A DNA stretch of 64,000 nt from CAVZVZ01 sp963778895 (GTDB lineage: Bacteria > Actinomycetota > Acidimicrobiia > Acidimicrobiales > Acidimicrobilacustridaceae). The translations under genes were made by a program, and so were the position numbers. Positions 1 to 9,879 of this stretch are shown here, one piece after another. Within the stretch, counting starts at the first letter, position 1; every line of letters begins with the position of its first letter. The stretch lies in assembly GCA_963778895.1 (NCBI GenBank), contig CAVZVZ010000002.1, positions 310,001 through 374,000 of the forward strand, given 5' to 3'. The notes beneath the pieces were generated by a model. It did no database searches, had not been told where the DNA came from, and saw only the letters and a program-made list of their open reading frames with translations.

Positions 1-287
1 GCCTCCTGCAGTAGCGGATCGGACTCGAGCTGCCACCGCCGACCGATCCGGTACTCGCCCGAGGTCAGGACGTGTACAAGAAGAACTGCGCGACCTGCCA
101 CGGCAGCAAGGGCGGTGGCGGCACGGGTGTGAAGCTCGCCGGCGTCGTCGCGTCGAGGTATCCCAACATCGAGGACCACGAGAACGTGATCCGCAACGGC
201 ATCCAGCCGGGCATGCCCGCGTGGGGTCAGAAGCTCTCGGATGACGACATCCAAGCGGTTGCCCGCTGGGAGCGCGAAGGGTTCTGA
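1..287 (+). CDS. c-type cytochrome lipoprotein, 5' end outside window, frameshifted
   Basis: The last 71 residues hold a CATCH haem-binding motif (Cys-x-x-Cys-His) followed by a Gly-rich stretch and, near the end, a GMPAWG segment whose Met is the likely sixth haem ligand, as in small mono-haem cytochrome c domains. At the window edge, frame 1 reads Ala-Ser-Cys-Ser-Ser-Gly, which looks like the end of a lipobox with the acylated Cys followed by a Ser/Gly linker. Joining that to the haem domain needs two one-base steps (about 31 and 45), giving a natural linker ending DPVLARGQD. I infer a membrane-anchored electron carrier outside the cytoplasmic membrane. Partner oxidase is not visible. The frame joining is inference; the haem domain is clear. 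Confidence 0.75.
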
Positions 288-408
288 CGCGACCGGCGCC
301 TCGCTCCGGGTCGGCTCTTCCCCCTGTCACACGTCGCCGGTAAGGTGCATCCACGCTCGATAGCCGGCGTGACGGCTGTCCTCCACTGCACAGGCAACAG
401 GAGGCAGC

Positions 409-1939
409 ATGTCCGCGACGATCAGCACGATCGCATCGGCGACGTTGCTCGGAGTCGACGGCTGGCCCGTCACCGTTGAAGTACACGTTTCGGGCGGCCT
501 GCCCGGGTTCACGGTCGTCGGTCAACCCGACAGCGCGTGTCGCGAAGCGCGCGACCGGGTGCGGGCGGCCGTGCAGTCGAGCGGGCTGACGTGGCACCAG
601 CGGCGCTACACGGTCAACCTCGCGCCGACGGGCTTGCGCAAGGGTGGCGCCGCGCTCGACCTGGCCATGGCCGTCGGCGTGCTCGTCGCCACCGAGCAGC
701 TCGCGGTCGACGATGTTCGCGAGGTCGGATTTCTCGGCGAGCTCGGGCTCGACGGCGCGATCCGCAAGGTCGTGGGCGTGCTGTCGCTCGTCGACGCGCT
801 CGGCACCGAGACGGTGGTCGTGCCCCGAGCCGGCGCGGTCGAGGCCCAGTTGGTCGACCGTCATGTCGTCAAGGCGGTGTCGCATCTCGCGGAGCTCGTC
901 GCCTGCCTCCGGGGCGAGGAGCCCTGGCCCGACCTTCCTCGGGTCGGTGACGCCGAGCCCGAAGACGGCACCGATGTCGACCTGGCCCAGGTGCACGGTC
1001 AGCCTCTGGCCCGTCAGGCACTCGAGGTCGCGGCCGCCGGCGGCCATCACCTGCTCATGGTCGGCCCACCGGGCGCAGGCAAGACGATGCTCGCTCGCCG
1101 CCTGCCCGGTGTGTTGCCCGATCTCGACGGCGAGCAAGCGCTCGAGGCCACCCGCATCCATTCCGCGGCGGCGGTGCGGCTGCCCGCAGGCGGCCTCCTC
1201 CGTCGACCTCCGTTCCGCGCTCCGCACCACACGGCCTCTTCGATCGCGCTGATCGGGGGCGGCTCCGCGCGGTTGCAGCCCGGCGAGATCTCGCTCGCGC
1301 ACGCCGGCGTGTTGTTCCTCGACGAGCTGGCCGAGTTCCCGCCGTCGGTGCTCGACGCGCTCCGCCAACCGCTCGAAGAAGGGGTCGTGCGCCTGTCGCG
1401 TGCCGACGCTCAAGGTCGAGCTGCCGGCTCGCTTCCTTCTCGTCGGCGCCATGAACCCGTGTCCGTGCGGACTGCGCAGCTCACCCGACTCGTGCCGCTG
1501 CTCGGATGGCCAGCTGGCTCGTTACTGCCGACGAGTGTCCGGCCCCTTGCTCGACCGCTTCGATCTCCGCATCGACGTCACCCGAGCCGACCCCATCGAC
1601 CTGTTGCACGCGCGGCCGGCCGAGCCCTCCGTGGCCGTCGCGGCGCGGGTCGCGGTGGCCCGCGATCTGGCGCGCTTGCGAGGCGTTCGTTGCAACGCCG
1701 ATCTGACCGTGGCCGATCTCGATCTGTGGGCACCGCTCGGTGCCGACGCATCGATCACGCTCGAGCAAGCGCTTCGCGACGGAAAGCTGAGCGGACGCGG
1801 TCTGCACCGCGTCCGGCGCGTGGCGCGCACGATCGCCGATCTCGCCGGCCGCGACGGCCCGCTCGACGCCGACGACATCGGCGCCGCCATCGCGATGCGT
1901 ACGGATCCGTCGTTCCTCGTCTCGAGGATGGCCGGGTGA
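409..1939 (+). CDS. comM: YifB/ComM-family Mg-chelatase-like AAA+ ATPase (one frameshift)
   Basis: The N-terminal half is the ChlI-like domain typical of YifB/ComM, then a Walker A motif GPPGAGKT near residue 222, the HHTASS segment, a Walker B region with FLDELAEF, and the family's MNPCPCG segment. The C-terminal helical domain follows. ComM is a hexameric helicase that helps branch migration during integration of transformed DNA; it acts in the cytoplasm. A +1 step at about 1404 separates the two parts: removing one base restores SRA-TLKVELPARF. The start ATG has a strong Shine-Dalgarno (AGGAGG) 6 bases upstream. The stop overlaps the start of dprA (TGATG), so the two are translationally coupled. 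Confidence 0.9.
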
Positions 1940-3073
1940 TGGGCTCTGCAACCGCACCCGCGGTTCTCTGATGCCGCGATCGTTCTGGCGCTGACGACCT
2001 TGCCGGACATCGGGCCCGCTCGTCTCGAGGCCTTGCTCGACGAGGGCGGTCCCGAGCGAGCCTGGCAGGTCGCGGCCGCCGGTCGCGCCCATCACGGGCC
2101 CGCGGCCCGCGTCATGGGGAAGGACCCGGCCGCGCTGGCGGCAAGTTGGGCCCGAGCCGCTCGCGACATCGACTTCGACCAGCTCTGGCAGCGCCACGTC
2201 GATGCCGGCGTCCGCGTCGCGTGGCGCGAGGACGACGACTTCCCGGAGTTGCTGCGGCTCGATCCGTATGGACCTGCGCTGATCGTGTGGAAAGGCACGA
2301 TGGCCGCCCTCGATGGTCCGCGAGTGGCGATCGTCGGCACGCGCGACTGCACCCAGGCCGGGCGCGAGTTCGCCGTGGCTCTAGCCAACGAGTTGTCCGA
2401 TGCCGGGGTGCGCGTCGTCTCGGGGTTGGCGCTCGGCATCGACGCCGCCGCGCACTCAGGCGCCCTTTCCGGTGACGCCCCTCCGATCGGAGTGGTGGGC
2501 AGTGGTCTCGACGTGGTCTACCCCCGCCGCAACGCCCAGTTGTGGACGCGAGTGGCTCGCGACGGTGTTCTGCTCACCGAGCATCCGCTCGGTGCGCGAC
2601 CGATCGGATGGCACTTCCTCGCGCGGAATCGCATCATCGCCGCGCTGGCCGACGTCGTCGTGGTCGTCGAATCACACGAGCACGGGGGCTCGCTGCAGAC
2701 CGCGACCGAAGCGGCTCGGCGCGGTGTCCCGGTGCTCGCGGTGCCCGGCTCCGTGCGCAGCGCGGCGTCACAGGGCAGCAACGCGCTCCTTCGTGAAGCC
2801 GACGTCTGTTGCGACGTCACCGACGTGCTCGGCATGCTCGGGCTCGCATCACCGCAAGTCGATCGACGCGACACCCGAACCGCGCCGCAGCCCGACGACG
2901 CCCTCGTTCTCGAAGCGATCGGTTGGGAACCTTGCGGTCTCGAAGCATTGATGGTGCGGACTGGTCGCCCGATCGGTGAGCTCGCCCTGGCGCTCGACCG
3001 GTTGGAGGTTGCCGGTTGGATCGCGCGACGCGGAGGTTGGACCGAACGCGTCGGTTCGGTGACAGGGCGATGA
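1939..3073 (+). CDS. dprA: DNA-processing protein DprA (one frameshift at N-terminus)
   Basis: DprA loads RecA onto single-stranded DNA taken up from outside. The Rossmann-like core shows the family signature: GTRDCTQAG, SGLALGIDAAAHSGAL, GSGLDVVYPRRN, a PLGARPIGWHFLARNRIIA block and a GGSLQTATEA segment, then a C-terminal winged-helix (DprA_WH-like) domain. The core reads without interruption from about 1967. I place the start at ATG 1939, overlapping the comM stop, because a single +1 step at about 1966 joins MGSATAPAV to SDAAIVLALTTLPDIGPARL, the usual N-terminal helix. The alternative TTG at 2000 would cut that helix. Length is then close to the family norm (about 377 residues). Confidence 0.9.
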
Positions 3074-3121
3074 ACCGGACATCCCTACGCTCGCGCGCGG
3101 TCCCCGGATACCCTGCGGGAC

Positions 3122-4013
3122 ATGGTGCAAGCGGATCCGTGGCGACTCGACCAGTTCGTGTCGTCGCTCACATCAGCGGCACCCACCACCATCCGCGCGT
3201 ATCGCAGCGACCTCGACGCATTGGTCGAGTGGACCGCGCGGCTCGGCGTCGAACAGCCGGATCGCGTCGACCGCAAACAGTTGCGTCGCTATCTGTCGTA
3301 CTTGCATACACGCGGTTACGCGCGCCGCACACTCGCGCGCAAGGCCTCGTCCATTCGGCGCTACTTCGATTGGTTGCGTCGTACCGGCGTCATCGAAATG
3401 TCGCCGGCGACGAACCTCACCGCACCGAAGGGCGGCGGCCGCCTCCCGCGCGTCCTGCGCGCCGACGAGGTCAGCTCATTGCTCGACGATCCGCCCGAGC
3501 GCGCGTCCGGCAGACCCTCGGATCGAGCGTCGCGACACCGCGGTGCTCGAACTGCTCTACGGCAGCGGCCTGCGTGTGGGCGAGCTGTGTGGCCTCGATG
3601 TCGACGACCTCGATCTGGATGCGGCCACCGTTCGCGTATGGGGCAAGGGCAGCAAACAGAGGAGCGTTCCGATGAGCGCTCCGTCGGTCGATGCGCTGCG
3701 GGAATGGCTCGCCGACGGCCGCGAGTCCCTCTCGGGGCCCGACACCCCGGCCCCGGCGGTGTTCCTCAACCTTCGTGGTCACCGCCTCACGACACGCGAC
3801 GCTCGGCGCATTCTCGATCGCCGGGCCAGCTCCCCGACGCACCCGCATGCGCTGCGTCATACCTTTGCCACGCACCTGCTCGATGGCGGTGCAGACCTGC
3901 GGGCGGTGCAAGAGCTGCTCGGCCACGCCGACCTTTCGACCACGCAGCACTACACTCACGTGAGCAAGGAGCGGCTTCGTCAAGTTCTCGATGCCACCCA
4001 CCCGCGAGCGTAG
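3122..4013 (+). CDS. xerC: Tyrosine recombinase XerC (one frameshift)
   Basis: Site-specific recombinase that resolves chromosome dimers at dif with XerD. The N-terminal SAM-like core-binding domain (residues about 5-95) is in frame 2; a +1 step at about 3512 leads into the catalytic domain. Catalytic residues visible: Arg in GSGLRVGELCGL, His-x-x-Arg in HALRHTFATHLL, and the nucleophile Tyr in STTQHYTHV. Start ATG 3122 has no Shine-Dalgarno but a TACCCT hexamer ends 7 bases before it, so it is probably a leaderless start. In this sequence the N-terminal frame runs without a stop into the following sigma-factor gene, which is an artefact of the shift and not a real fusion. Confidence 0.92.
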
Positions 4014-4021
4014 GACCGACG

Positions 4022-4804
4022 TTGGACGAACAAGCACAGGGACAAATCGACCGTCTCTGGACTCAATACAAGGAGTCAAGCGACCGTGAGATGCGCGATC
4101 AGCTGATCGTGCACTACTCGCCGCTCGTCAAGTACGTCGCCGGTCGTGTTGCCGTCGGTCTGCCCCAGAACGTCGAACAGTCCGATCTCGTGAGCTACGG
4201 CATCTTCGGACTGATCGATGCGATCGAGAAATTCGATCTCGCCCGTGGGTACAAGTTCGAGACCTATGCCATCGCTCGGATCAAGGGCGCGATCCTCGAC
4301 GAGTTGCGCTCAATCGACTGGGTGCCACGTTCGGTCCGAGCCAAGGCCCGCTCGCTCGAGAAGGCCTACGCCAAGCTCGAGAGCGAACTTCATCGCACGC
4401 CCACCGACGAAGAGCTCGCGACCGAGCTCGACATCAACGACGATCAGCTGCAGACGATGCTGTCGCAGATCTCCTTCGTCGGCCTGGTAGCTCTCGACGA
4501 GATGTTGTCAGTTGGTGGCGACCGCGGTGAGTCACTCACGTTGGGTGACACCATTGCCGACGGCGGCGAAGGTCCGGTGCAGGCGTACGAAGTCGAAGAG
4601 ATGCGTCACATCCTCGCCGAGGCGATCAACCGAATGCCCGAGCGCGAGAAGATCGTGCTCACGCTCTACTACTACGAAGGTCTGACGCTCGCCGAGATCG
4701 GACAGGTGCTCGGTGTCACCGAGAGTCGCGTCTGTCAGATCCACACCAAGGCCGTGCTGCAGCTGCGGTCGAAGATCTTGGCGCAAGAGCGCGAACCCGC
4801 GTAG
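4022..4804 (+). CDS. whiG: WhiG/FliA-type RNA polymerase sigma factor
   Basis: A 260-residue group 3 sigma-70 factor. Region 2 (about 10-90) contains YGIFGLIDAIEKFDLARGYKFETYA and the RIKGAILDELR helix characteristic of the WhiG/SigD/FliA class; region 3 (about 95-165) has EKAYAKLESEL; region 4 ends with LTLAEIGQVLGVTESRVCQIH, the helix-turn-helix for the -35 element. It directs transcription of flagellar genes in motile bacteria or of sporulation genes in Streptomyces; which applies here cannot be told from the window. Position between xerC and an M23-type gene upstream of rpsB is as in streptomycetes. Start TTG 4022 lies 8 bases after the xerC stop. No anti-sigma gene is adjacent. Confidence 0.9.
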   Translation: MDEQAQGQIDRLWTQYKESSDREMRDQLIVHYSPLVKYVAGRVAVGLPQNVEQSDLVSYGIFGLIDAIEKFDLARGYKFETYAIARIKGAILDELRSIDWVPRSVRAKARSLEKAYAKLESELHRTPTDEELATELDINDDQLQTMLSQISFVGLVALDEMLSVGGDRGESLTLGDTIADGGEGPVQAYEVEEMRHILAEAINRMPEREKIVLTLYYYEGLTLAEIGQVLGVTESRVCQIHTKAVLQLRSKILAQEREPA

Positions 4805-4809
4805 CGCCC

Positions 4810-4826
4810 GGCGCGCCTAGCGCGCC
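4810..4826 (+). terminator. GC-rich hairpin after the sigma-factor gene
   Basis: GGCGCGC (4810-4816), loop CTA, GCGCGCC (4820-4826), just after the sigma-factor stop at 4804. No clear T tract follows, so termination is only likely. The 84 bases to the next gene show no coding signal. Confidence 0.45.
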
Positions 4827-4887
4827 GCTTCACGTTCGCTTTCCCTTCCGTCTTCCCCCGACCGTTCGTCGATTCGGGGGTTGACCC

Positions 4888-6437
4888 GTGGCCCGGCATG
4901 TTTCTTCTGCGCTCGCGGTGTTGGGCGCGTTCGTCATTGTGTTCTGTCCTGACCCTGCGCGTGCTGTCGATCCGGTCGTGTACTCGCCACCGGTCGATGC
5001 TCCGGTGGTCGACGCCTTCCGGCCGCCGCCGACCCCATACGGAAGGGGCAATCGCGGCCTCGAGTACGCCCTGCCCGACGACACGGCCGTGCGGGCCGCC
5101 GGCGATGGCGAGGTGATCTTCGCCGGCCCGGTCGCCGGCTCCCTGCACATCACGGTCCTTCATGCCGACGGACTACGCACCAGCTACAGCTTCCTGAGCT
5201 CGCTGAACGTCGGGCGCGGGGCCGCGGTGAAGCGAGGTGAGGTGATCGCCTGGGCGCGAGATCGCCTGCACTTCGGTGTGCGGGATGCGTCGGACACGTA
5301 TCTCGATCCCGCCCTCCTCTTCGGCGGTGGTCCTCGTACGCGGGCCCGACTCGTGCCTGGCGTGGAGGAGGGTCGGCCACCGCTCGAGAGCGTGGAGCAC
5401 GCTCGGCTTCCTGCAACTCGCGATCGAACGCGCCGCCGATCGTGTCCCGCTGATGTTGCACTACGCCGTCGAGTTGCGGCCCGAGGTGCGCATGGCGCAT
5501 GTCGTCGAACGGTGGGCGCGTCTGTCGGCCCAGCAACGGCGGTGCACGCCCCAAGATGTCGCGCCGGCCCGGCCAGCTGGTCGCCGCATAGCGGTGCTCG
5601 TTGGTGGGCTCGGATCGACTGCCACCTCGGCATCGGTCGATCGTGTCGACACGTCGGCTCTCGGCGTCGCGCCCGACGATGTTCTGCGGTTCTCGTATGC
5701 CGGCGGGCGCGTACCGGACGCGACCGACGCCCGCTCGTTCGCCTCCATCGCCGCACAGCCGTACAGCGCGTTCGACACGACCCGCGATCTCGAGGTCGCG
5801 GCCGACCGGCTCGTCGCCATGCTGCAAGCCGTGGCCGCGGCCGCTCCCGGTGTCCCGATCGACGTCATCGGCCACTCGCAGGGAGGGGTCGTGGCGCGAC
5901 TCGCCATTGGTCTGGCTGGCGCCGACGGTCGATTGCCCGCCGAAGTCGCGAGCTTGGCAACCCTCGCCGCACCCCACGGTGGCGCTGATCTGGCCACCGC
6001 GGCGGCCGCGGCGCGGGGTCTTCCGCCCGAGGCCCGCTCGCTGCTCGATGCCGCCGGATATAGCGCCGAGGCCGTTTCGGTCCGCCAGCTCAGCGAGGTC
6101 AGCGGCTTCATCCGCAGTCTCGATGACCACCCCGTCCCGGCACGGGTGGCCCGGGTGTCGATCGCCGCTCGGGGCGATCTGGTCGTCGCATCACCCCGCA
6201 CGGCCGCGGCCGACTTCCCCAACGTGGTCGTCGACGTGGTCGGTCCTCAGGCTCACGAGCGACCTCCCGGCCAGCTCGGAGGCCACGCGCGAGCTCGCTC
6301 TGGTGCGGACCGGCCAGCCACCGACCTGCGCCGGGCTCGGCGACCTGCTGGTCGATGTCGTGGCCGGCGAGGGCGTGTCGTGGGCCACCGACGCGCTCGG
6401 TGCCACCTTGGTGTCCGCTGCCGCGGCGCCGGGCTGA
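4888..6437 (+). CDS. Secreted degenerate LytM (M23-like) domain fused to alpha/beta hydrolase (two frameshifts)
   Basis: Starts with a signal peptide (hydrophobic core ALAVLGAFVIVF, cleavage expected after ARA). Residues about 35-150 are an M23/LytM fold: GRGNRGLEYA, AVRAAGDGEVIFAGPVAG, LRTSYSFL, VKRGEVIAW, RLHFGVRD, YLDPALLF. The zinc ligands are altered: the first His-x-x-x-Asp reads Asn-x-x-x-Glu, and His-Leu-His reads Arg-Leu-His, so hydrolase activity is doubtful. After a +1 step at about 5395 an alpha/beta hydrolase (lipase-like) follows: VLVGGLGS, the nucleophile elbow GHSQGG, and a C-terminal tail in a third frame after about 6245. Positioned between whiG and rpsB, where actinobacteria usually have a simple M23 peptidase. 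One protein across two shifts is inference supported by the absence of any start signal between the parts. Confidence 0.7.
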
Positions 6438-6473
6438 TGCCCCTGCAGGTTGGCCTGACCAGGCCCAACTCCC

Positions 6474-6513
6474 TACACTCATCCGTCGGCCCCGAAACCG
6501 TTCGGGCCGTTTC
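6474..6513 (+). promoter_or_regulatory. rpsB promoter -10 and leader hairpin
   Basis: TACACT (6474-6479) with a possible -35 TTGGCC (6450-6455, 18-base spacer). A hairpin CCCGAA/TTCGGG (6491-6506, loop ACCG) then follows, with GTTTCT after it. It may end transcripts from the upstream gene or attenuate rpsB; the sequence alone does not decide. Confidence 0.45.
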
Positions 6514-6625
6514 TGTGGTGTCACAACCGGTGGCGCCCGCGAGCATCCTCGCCCGGTCCACCCACGGTCGCCCACATGGCGCTCGGACCGAGGCTTCGTA
6601 GCAACCGATGGGAAGGAGCCCCGCG

Positions 6626-7601
6626 ATGGCAGTTGTGACCATGCGCGATCTACTCGAAGCCGGTGTCCACTTCGGACATCAGACCCGGCGCTGGAACCCG
6701 AAGATGAAGCGATTCATCCACGGTGAGCGCAACGGCATCTACATCATCGATCTGCAGCAGACCCTGGCGCGGATCGAGGCGGCCTACTCGTTCGTGCGAG
6801 ACCTCGTGGGCGAGGGCGGCATCGTGCTGTTCGTCGGCACCAAGAAGCAGGCCCAGGACCCGGTGCGCTCGTACGCCGACAAGTGCAACATGCCCTACAT
6901 CAACGAGCGTTGGTTGGGCGGCATGCTGACGAACTTCCAGACGATCTCGAAGCGCGTGAGCAAGATGAAGGACTACGAGCGCATGCGCGCCGCCGGTGAG
7001 TTCGAGGCCATGCCCAAGAAGGAAGCCTTGATGATCAGCCGTGAGCTCGAGAAGCTCGAGCGCAACCTGGGCGGCATCCGCGATCTCGAGCGCCTGTCCG
7101 GACGCCATCTTCGTGCTCGACACCAAGAAGGAAGACATCGCGGTCACCGAGGCGAACAAGCTCGGCATCCCGATCGTCGCGGTGGTCGACACCAACTGCG
7201 ATCCCGATGTCATCGACTTCGTGATCCCAGGCAACGACGACGCCATTCGCTCCGCCACGCTCATGTCGCGCATCATCAGCGACGCCGTGCTCGAGGGGCG
7301 CTTCATCGCTTCTCGTCAGGGCGGCCCGGCCGAAGGCCCCGCCGTCGATCGTTCGGCCGAAGAGGAAGCCAAGGTCGCGCAACAGCAGGCCGAGGCTCGC
7401 CGCCAGGCTGCCCTCGCCGCCGCCGAACGCGAGGCTCGCATCGCCGAAGGCCAGTCCGCCGCCGAGACCGCTGCGGTTGCCGAGGCCCAACCCCAACCCG
7501 TCGAGCCGGGCCTCACGGCCGAGAACGCCGAGAACCTGCTCGATGACGCGACCGCCGCGTCGGCGCCGGCCGCAACCGAGACCGAGAAAACCGAGGAGTA
7601 A
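6626..7601 (+). CDS. rpsB: 30S ribosomal protein S2 (one frameshift)
   Basis: Binds the 30S subunit near the head-body junction and recruits S1. The start ATG 6626 is set by a strong Shine-Dalgarno GGAAGGAG 7 bases upstream and by the conserved beginning MAVVTMRDLLEAGVHFGHQ. Conserved blocks: RRWNPKMKRFI, IDLQQTLARIEAAY, VGTKKQAQDPV, NERWLGGMLTNF. A +1 step at about 7092 interrupts the conserved LPDAIFVLDTKKE; deleting one base restores it exactly. The C-terminus carries an Ala/Glu/Gln-rich extension of about 75 residues beyond the usual core, predicted helical and highly charged. Followed 8 bases later by tsf, the usual pair. Confidence 0.95.
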
Positions 7602-7609
7602 ACGAACCC

Positions 7610-8404
7610 ATGGCAGATTTCACCGCCAAGGATGTTCAGCGCCTGCGCCAGGAAACCGGCGCGGGGATGATGGATGCCAAGCGCGCCTTGACCGAAAGCA
7701 ACGGCGACTACGAGAAAGCCACTCAATGGCTTCGCGAGCACGGGCTCGGGAAGGCCAACGACCGCGCCGGGCGTGAGAACGCGCAGGGTGCCGTGGCCGT
7801 CGTGGTCGACGGCAACGTCGGTGCCATCGTGCAGATCAAGTGCGAGACCGACTTCACCGCCAAGAGCGAGGCGGTGACCTCGCTCGTCGGCGACCTCGCC
7901 GATCTCGTCGTGTCCAAGGGTGAGGTCGCGGTCAGCGAGCGCGACAAGGAGCTCGAGGATCTCAAGCTCACGACCAAGGAGAACCTCGAGCTCGGCACGG
8001 TCGTGCGGTTCGAGGCCGCCGACGATCACATCCTCGACTCGTACCTGCACCTGCAGGACGGCCGCGGCGTCAACGCGGTGCTGGTCGAGCTCGCCGGTGG
8101 CTCCAAGGAGCTGGCGCACGACATCGCGGTGCACATCGCCTTCGCCAAGCCGCCGTACCTCACGCGCGACGAGGTGCCGGCCGAGGACGTCGAGAAGGAA
8201 CGCCAGGCGCTCCTCGAGATCACGAAGGCCGAAGGCAAGCCCGAACAGGCGTGGCCGAAGATCGTCGACGGTCGTCTGAACGGCTGGTTCAAAGAGCGCG
8301 TGCTGCTCGAACAGGGTTTCGTGCGCGACGAGAAGCAGAGCATCGAGAAGCTGCTCGGCGACGCCAAGATCGTCCGATTCGCTCAGGTGTACATCGGGTC
8401 CTGA
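7610..8404 (+). CDS. tsf: Elongation factor Ts
   Basis: Nucleotide-exchange factor for EF-Tu. The N-terminal UBA-like domain contains the signature LRQETGAGMMDAKRAL, and the core contains IKCETDFTAKSEAV, the EF-Tu-contacting segment. Length 264 residues, typical for actinobacteria, uninterrupted. The C-terminal RVLLEQGFVRDEKQSIEKLL block is conserved. A GAGGAG just upstream, within the rpsB end, can serve as ribosome binding site, so expression is coupled with rpsB. Confidence 0.97.
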   Translation: MADFTAKDVQRLRQETGAGMMDAKRALTESNGDYEKATQWLREHGLGKANDRAGRENAQGAVAVVVDGNVGAIVQIKCETDFTAKSEAVTSLVGDLADLVVSKGEVAVSERDKELEDLKLTTKENLELGTVVRFEAADDHILDSYLHLQDGRGVNAVLVELAGGSKELAHDIAVHIAFAKPPYLTRDEVPAEDVEKERQALLEITKAEGKPEQAWPKIVDGRLNGWFKERVLLEQGFVRDEKQSIEKLLGDAKIVRFAQVYIGS

Positions 8405-8424
8405 CGAGCGAACGGAGCATCGAC

Positions 8425-9177
8425 ATGAGCGAGCCTTCGACGTCCGGGGACGGGAAGGCTCGTCGTCGTTGGGCACGCGTTCTGCTGAAGGTGTCGGGTG
8501 AGGCCTTCGCCGGCGAGAACGGCTACGGGGTCGACGGCGCAGTCGTGCAGCGCATCGCCAGCGAGATCGCCGAGGTTCGACAAGACCTCGACGTGCAGAT
8601 GGCGATCGTCGTCGGCGGAGGCAACATCTGGCGGGGCATGTCCGGTGCGGGAGCCGGTATGGATCGCGCCCAGGCCGACTACATGGGCATGCTCGCCACG
8701 GTCATCAACGCGCTCGGGCTGCAGGACACGCTCGAACAACTCGGCCAGCCCACGCGCGTGCAGACCGCGATTCACATGGCCCAGGTCGCCGAGCCCTACA
8801 TCCGCCGGCGCGCGGTCCGCCATCTCGAGAAGGGGCGGGTCGTGATCTTCGCGGCCGGCACCGGCAACCCGTTCTTCACGACCGATACGGCAGCCGCCCT
8901 GCGGGCCGTCGAGATCGAAGCCGACGTGCTGCTGAAGGGCACGCACTCCGGAACGGACGGGATCTACACCGACGACCCGAAGCTCAACCCCGACGCCGAG
9001 AAGCTCGAAGAGGTGCACTACCTGGAAGTCCTCAACCGGGGCCTGCGGGCGATGGACTCGACCGCGATCACCCTGTGCATGGACAACGAGTTGCCGGTGG
9101 TCATGTTCGACCTGCTGGGCGAGGGAAACGTCCGGAAGCTGCTCGAGGGTCACGAGGTCGGCACCCTCGTCCACTGA
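8425..9177 (+). CDS. pyrH: Uridylate kinase (UMP kinase)
   Basis: Phosphorylates UMP to UDP in pyrimidine synthesis; a hexameric amino-acid-kinase-fold enzyme. Visible: VLLKVSGEAFAGE (phosphate-binding Lys), VVGGGNIWRG, AGTGNPFFTTDTAAALRA, and KGTHSGTDGIYTDDPK. The start ATG 8425 has CGGAG 7 bases upstream and yields a 250-residue protein with a short charged N-terminal extension (SEPSTSGDGKARRR). It lies between tsf and frr as in most bacteria. No interruptions. Confidence 0.96.
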   Translation: MSEPSTSGDGKARRRWARVLLKVSGEAFAGENGYGVDGAVVQRIASEIAEVRQDLDVQMAIVVGGGNIWRGMSGAGAGMDRAQADYMGMLATVINALGLQDTLEQLGQPTRVQTAIHMAQVAEPYIRRRAVRHLEKGRVVIFAAGTGNPFFTTDTAAALRAVEIEADVLLKGTHSGTDGIYTDDPKLNPDAEKLEEVHYLEVLNRGLRAMDSTAITLCMDNELPVVMFDLLGEGNVRKLLEGHEVGTLVH

Positions 9178-9309
9178 TTCGCAGGCGCCCCCGACCTCTG
9201 AGGGCGTACTAGCTTCGTTTCGAACCGGTGCCCGATCGACTCCATGGGCGCGAAACCCCCGGTGAGACCGCCCCGCCCAGCCGCCGCCGAGAGAGACAGG
9301 GAGACGGCA

Positions 9310-9879
9310 GTGTCCAGCGATATGGCCGATGTCGTGCTCGCAGACGCCGACGAGAAGATGACGAGGGCAGTCGCCCACGCTCGCAGCGACTTCTCGGGCG
9401 TGCGCACCGGCCGCGCCACCCCGACGCTGGTCGAGAAGATGCCCGTCGACTACTACGGCACCGAGGTGCCGTTGCAGCAGCTGGCCGGTTTCACCGTGCC
9501 CGAGGCCCGACAGCTCCTCATCACGCCCTACGACAAGGGCGCCATGGGCTCGATCGAAAAGGCGATCCAGAATTCGGACCTGGGGCTGAACCCGAGCAAC
9601 GACGGGGTGAGCATCCGCCTCAACTTCCCACCTCTCACCCAGGAGCGCCGCAAGGAGCTGGTGAAGGTGGTTCGCCACATGGCCGAGGAGGGGAAGGTCG
9701 CGCTGCGGAACGTTCGGCGCGCCGCCCGCCACGAGCTCGAGGCGTTCGAGAAGGACGGCGATCTGTCGTCGGACGAGTTGAAGCGAGCCGAAAAGGAGCT
9801 CGACCGCGCGATCCACGGTCGCGAGGCCGAGATCGATGCGGCACTCCAGACGAAGGAACAAGAGCTGCTGGAGGATTGA
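9310..9879 (+). CDS. frr: Ribosome recycling factor
   Basis: Splits post-termination ribosomes together with EF-G. Conserved segments: FSGVRTGRATP, VDYYGTEVPLQQLA, LLITPYDKGAM, IEKAIQNSDLGLNPSNDG, LTQERRKELVK. Start GTG 9310 is chosen because GGGAG lies 6 bases upstream and the resulting 189 residues match the family length of about 185; an ATG at 9244 would add 22 low-complexity residues. The stop overlaps the start of cdsA (TGATG). Confidence 0.95.
   Translation: MSSDMADVVLADADEKMTRAVAHARSDFSGVRTGRATPTLVEKMPVDYYGTEVPLQQLAGFTVPEARQLLITPYDKGAMGSIEKAIQNSDLGLNPSNDGVSIRLNFPPLTQERRKELVKVVRHMAEEGKVALRNVRRAARHELEAFEKDGDLSSDELKRAEKELDRAIHGREAEIDAALQTKEQELLED

Noticed and set aside
287..408. Possible terminator (CGACC...GGTCG) between the cytochrome and comM
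   Set aside because: Only a 5-base stem with a 14-base loop and no T tract; too weak to list.
3122..4804. XerC-sigma factor fusion protein
   Set aside because: The two share a frame only because a one-base change in xerC moves its catalytic half; the correct frame has a stop at 4013 before the TTG start of the sigma factor.
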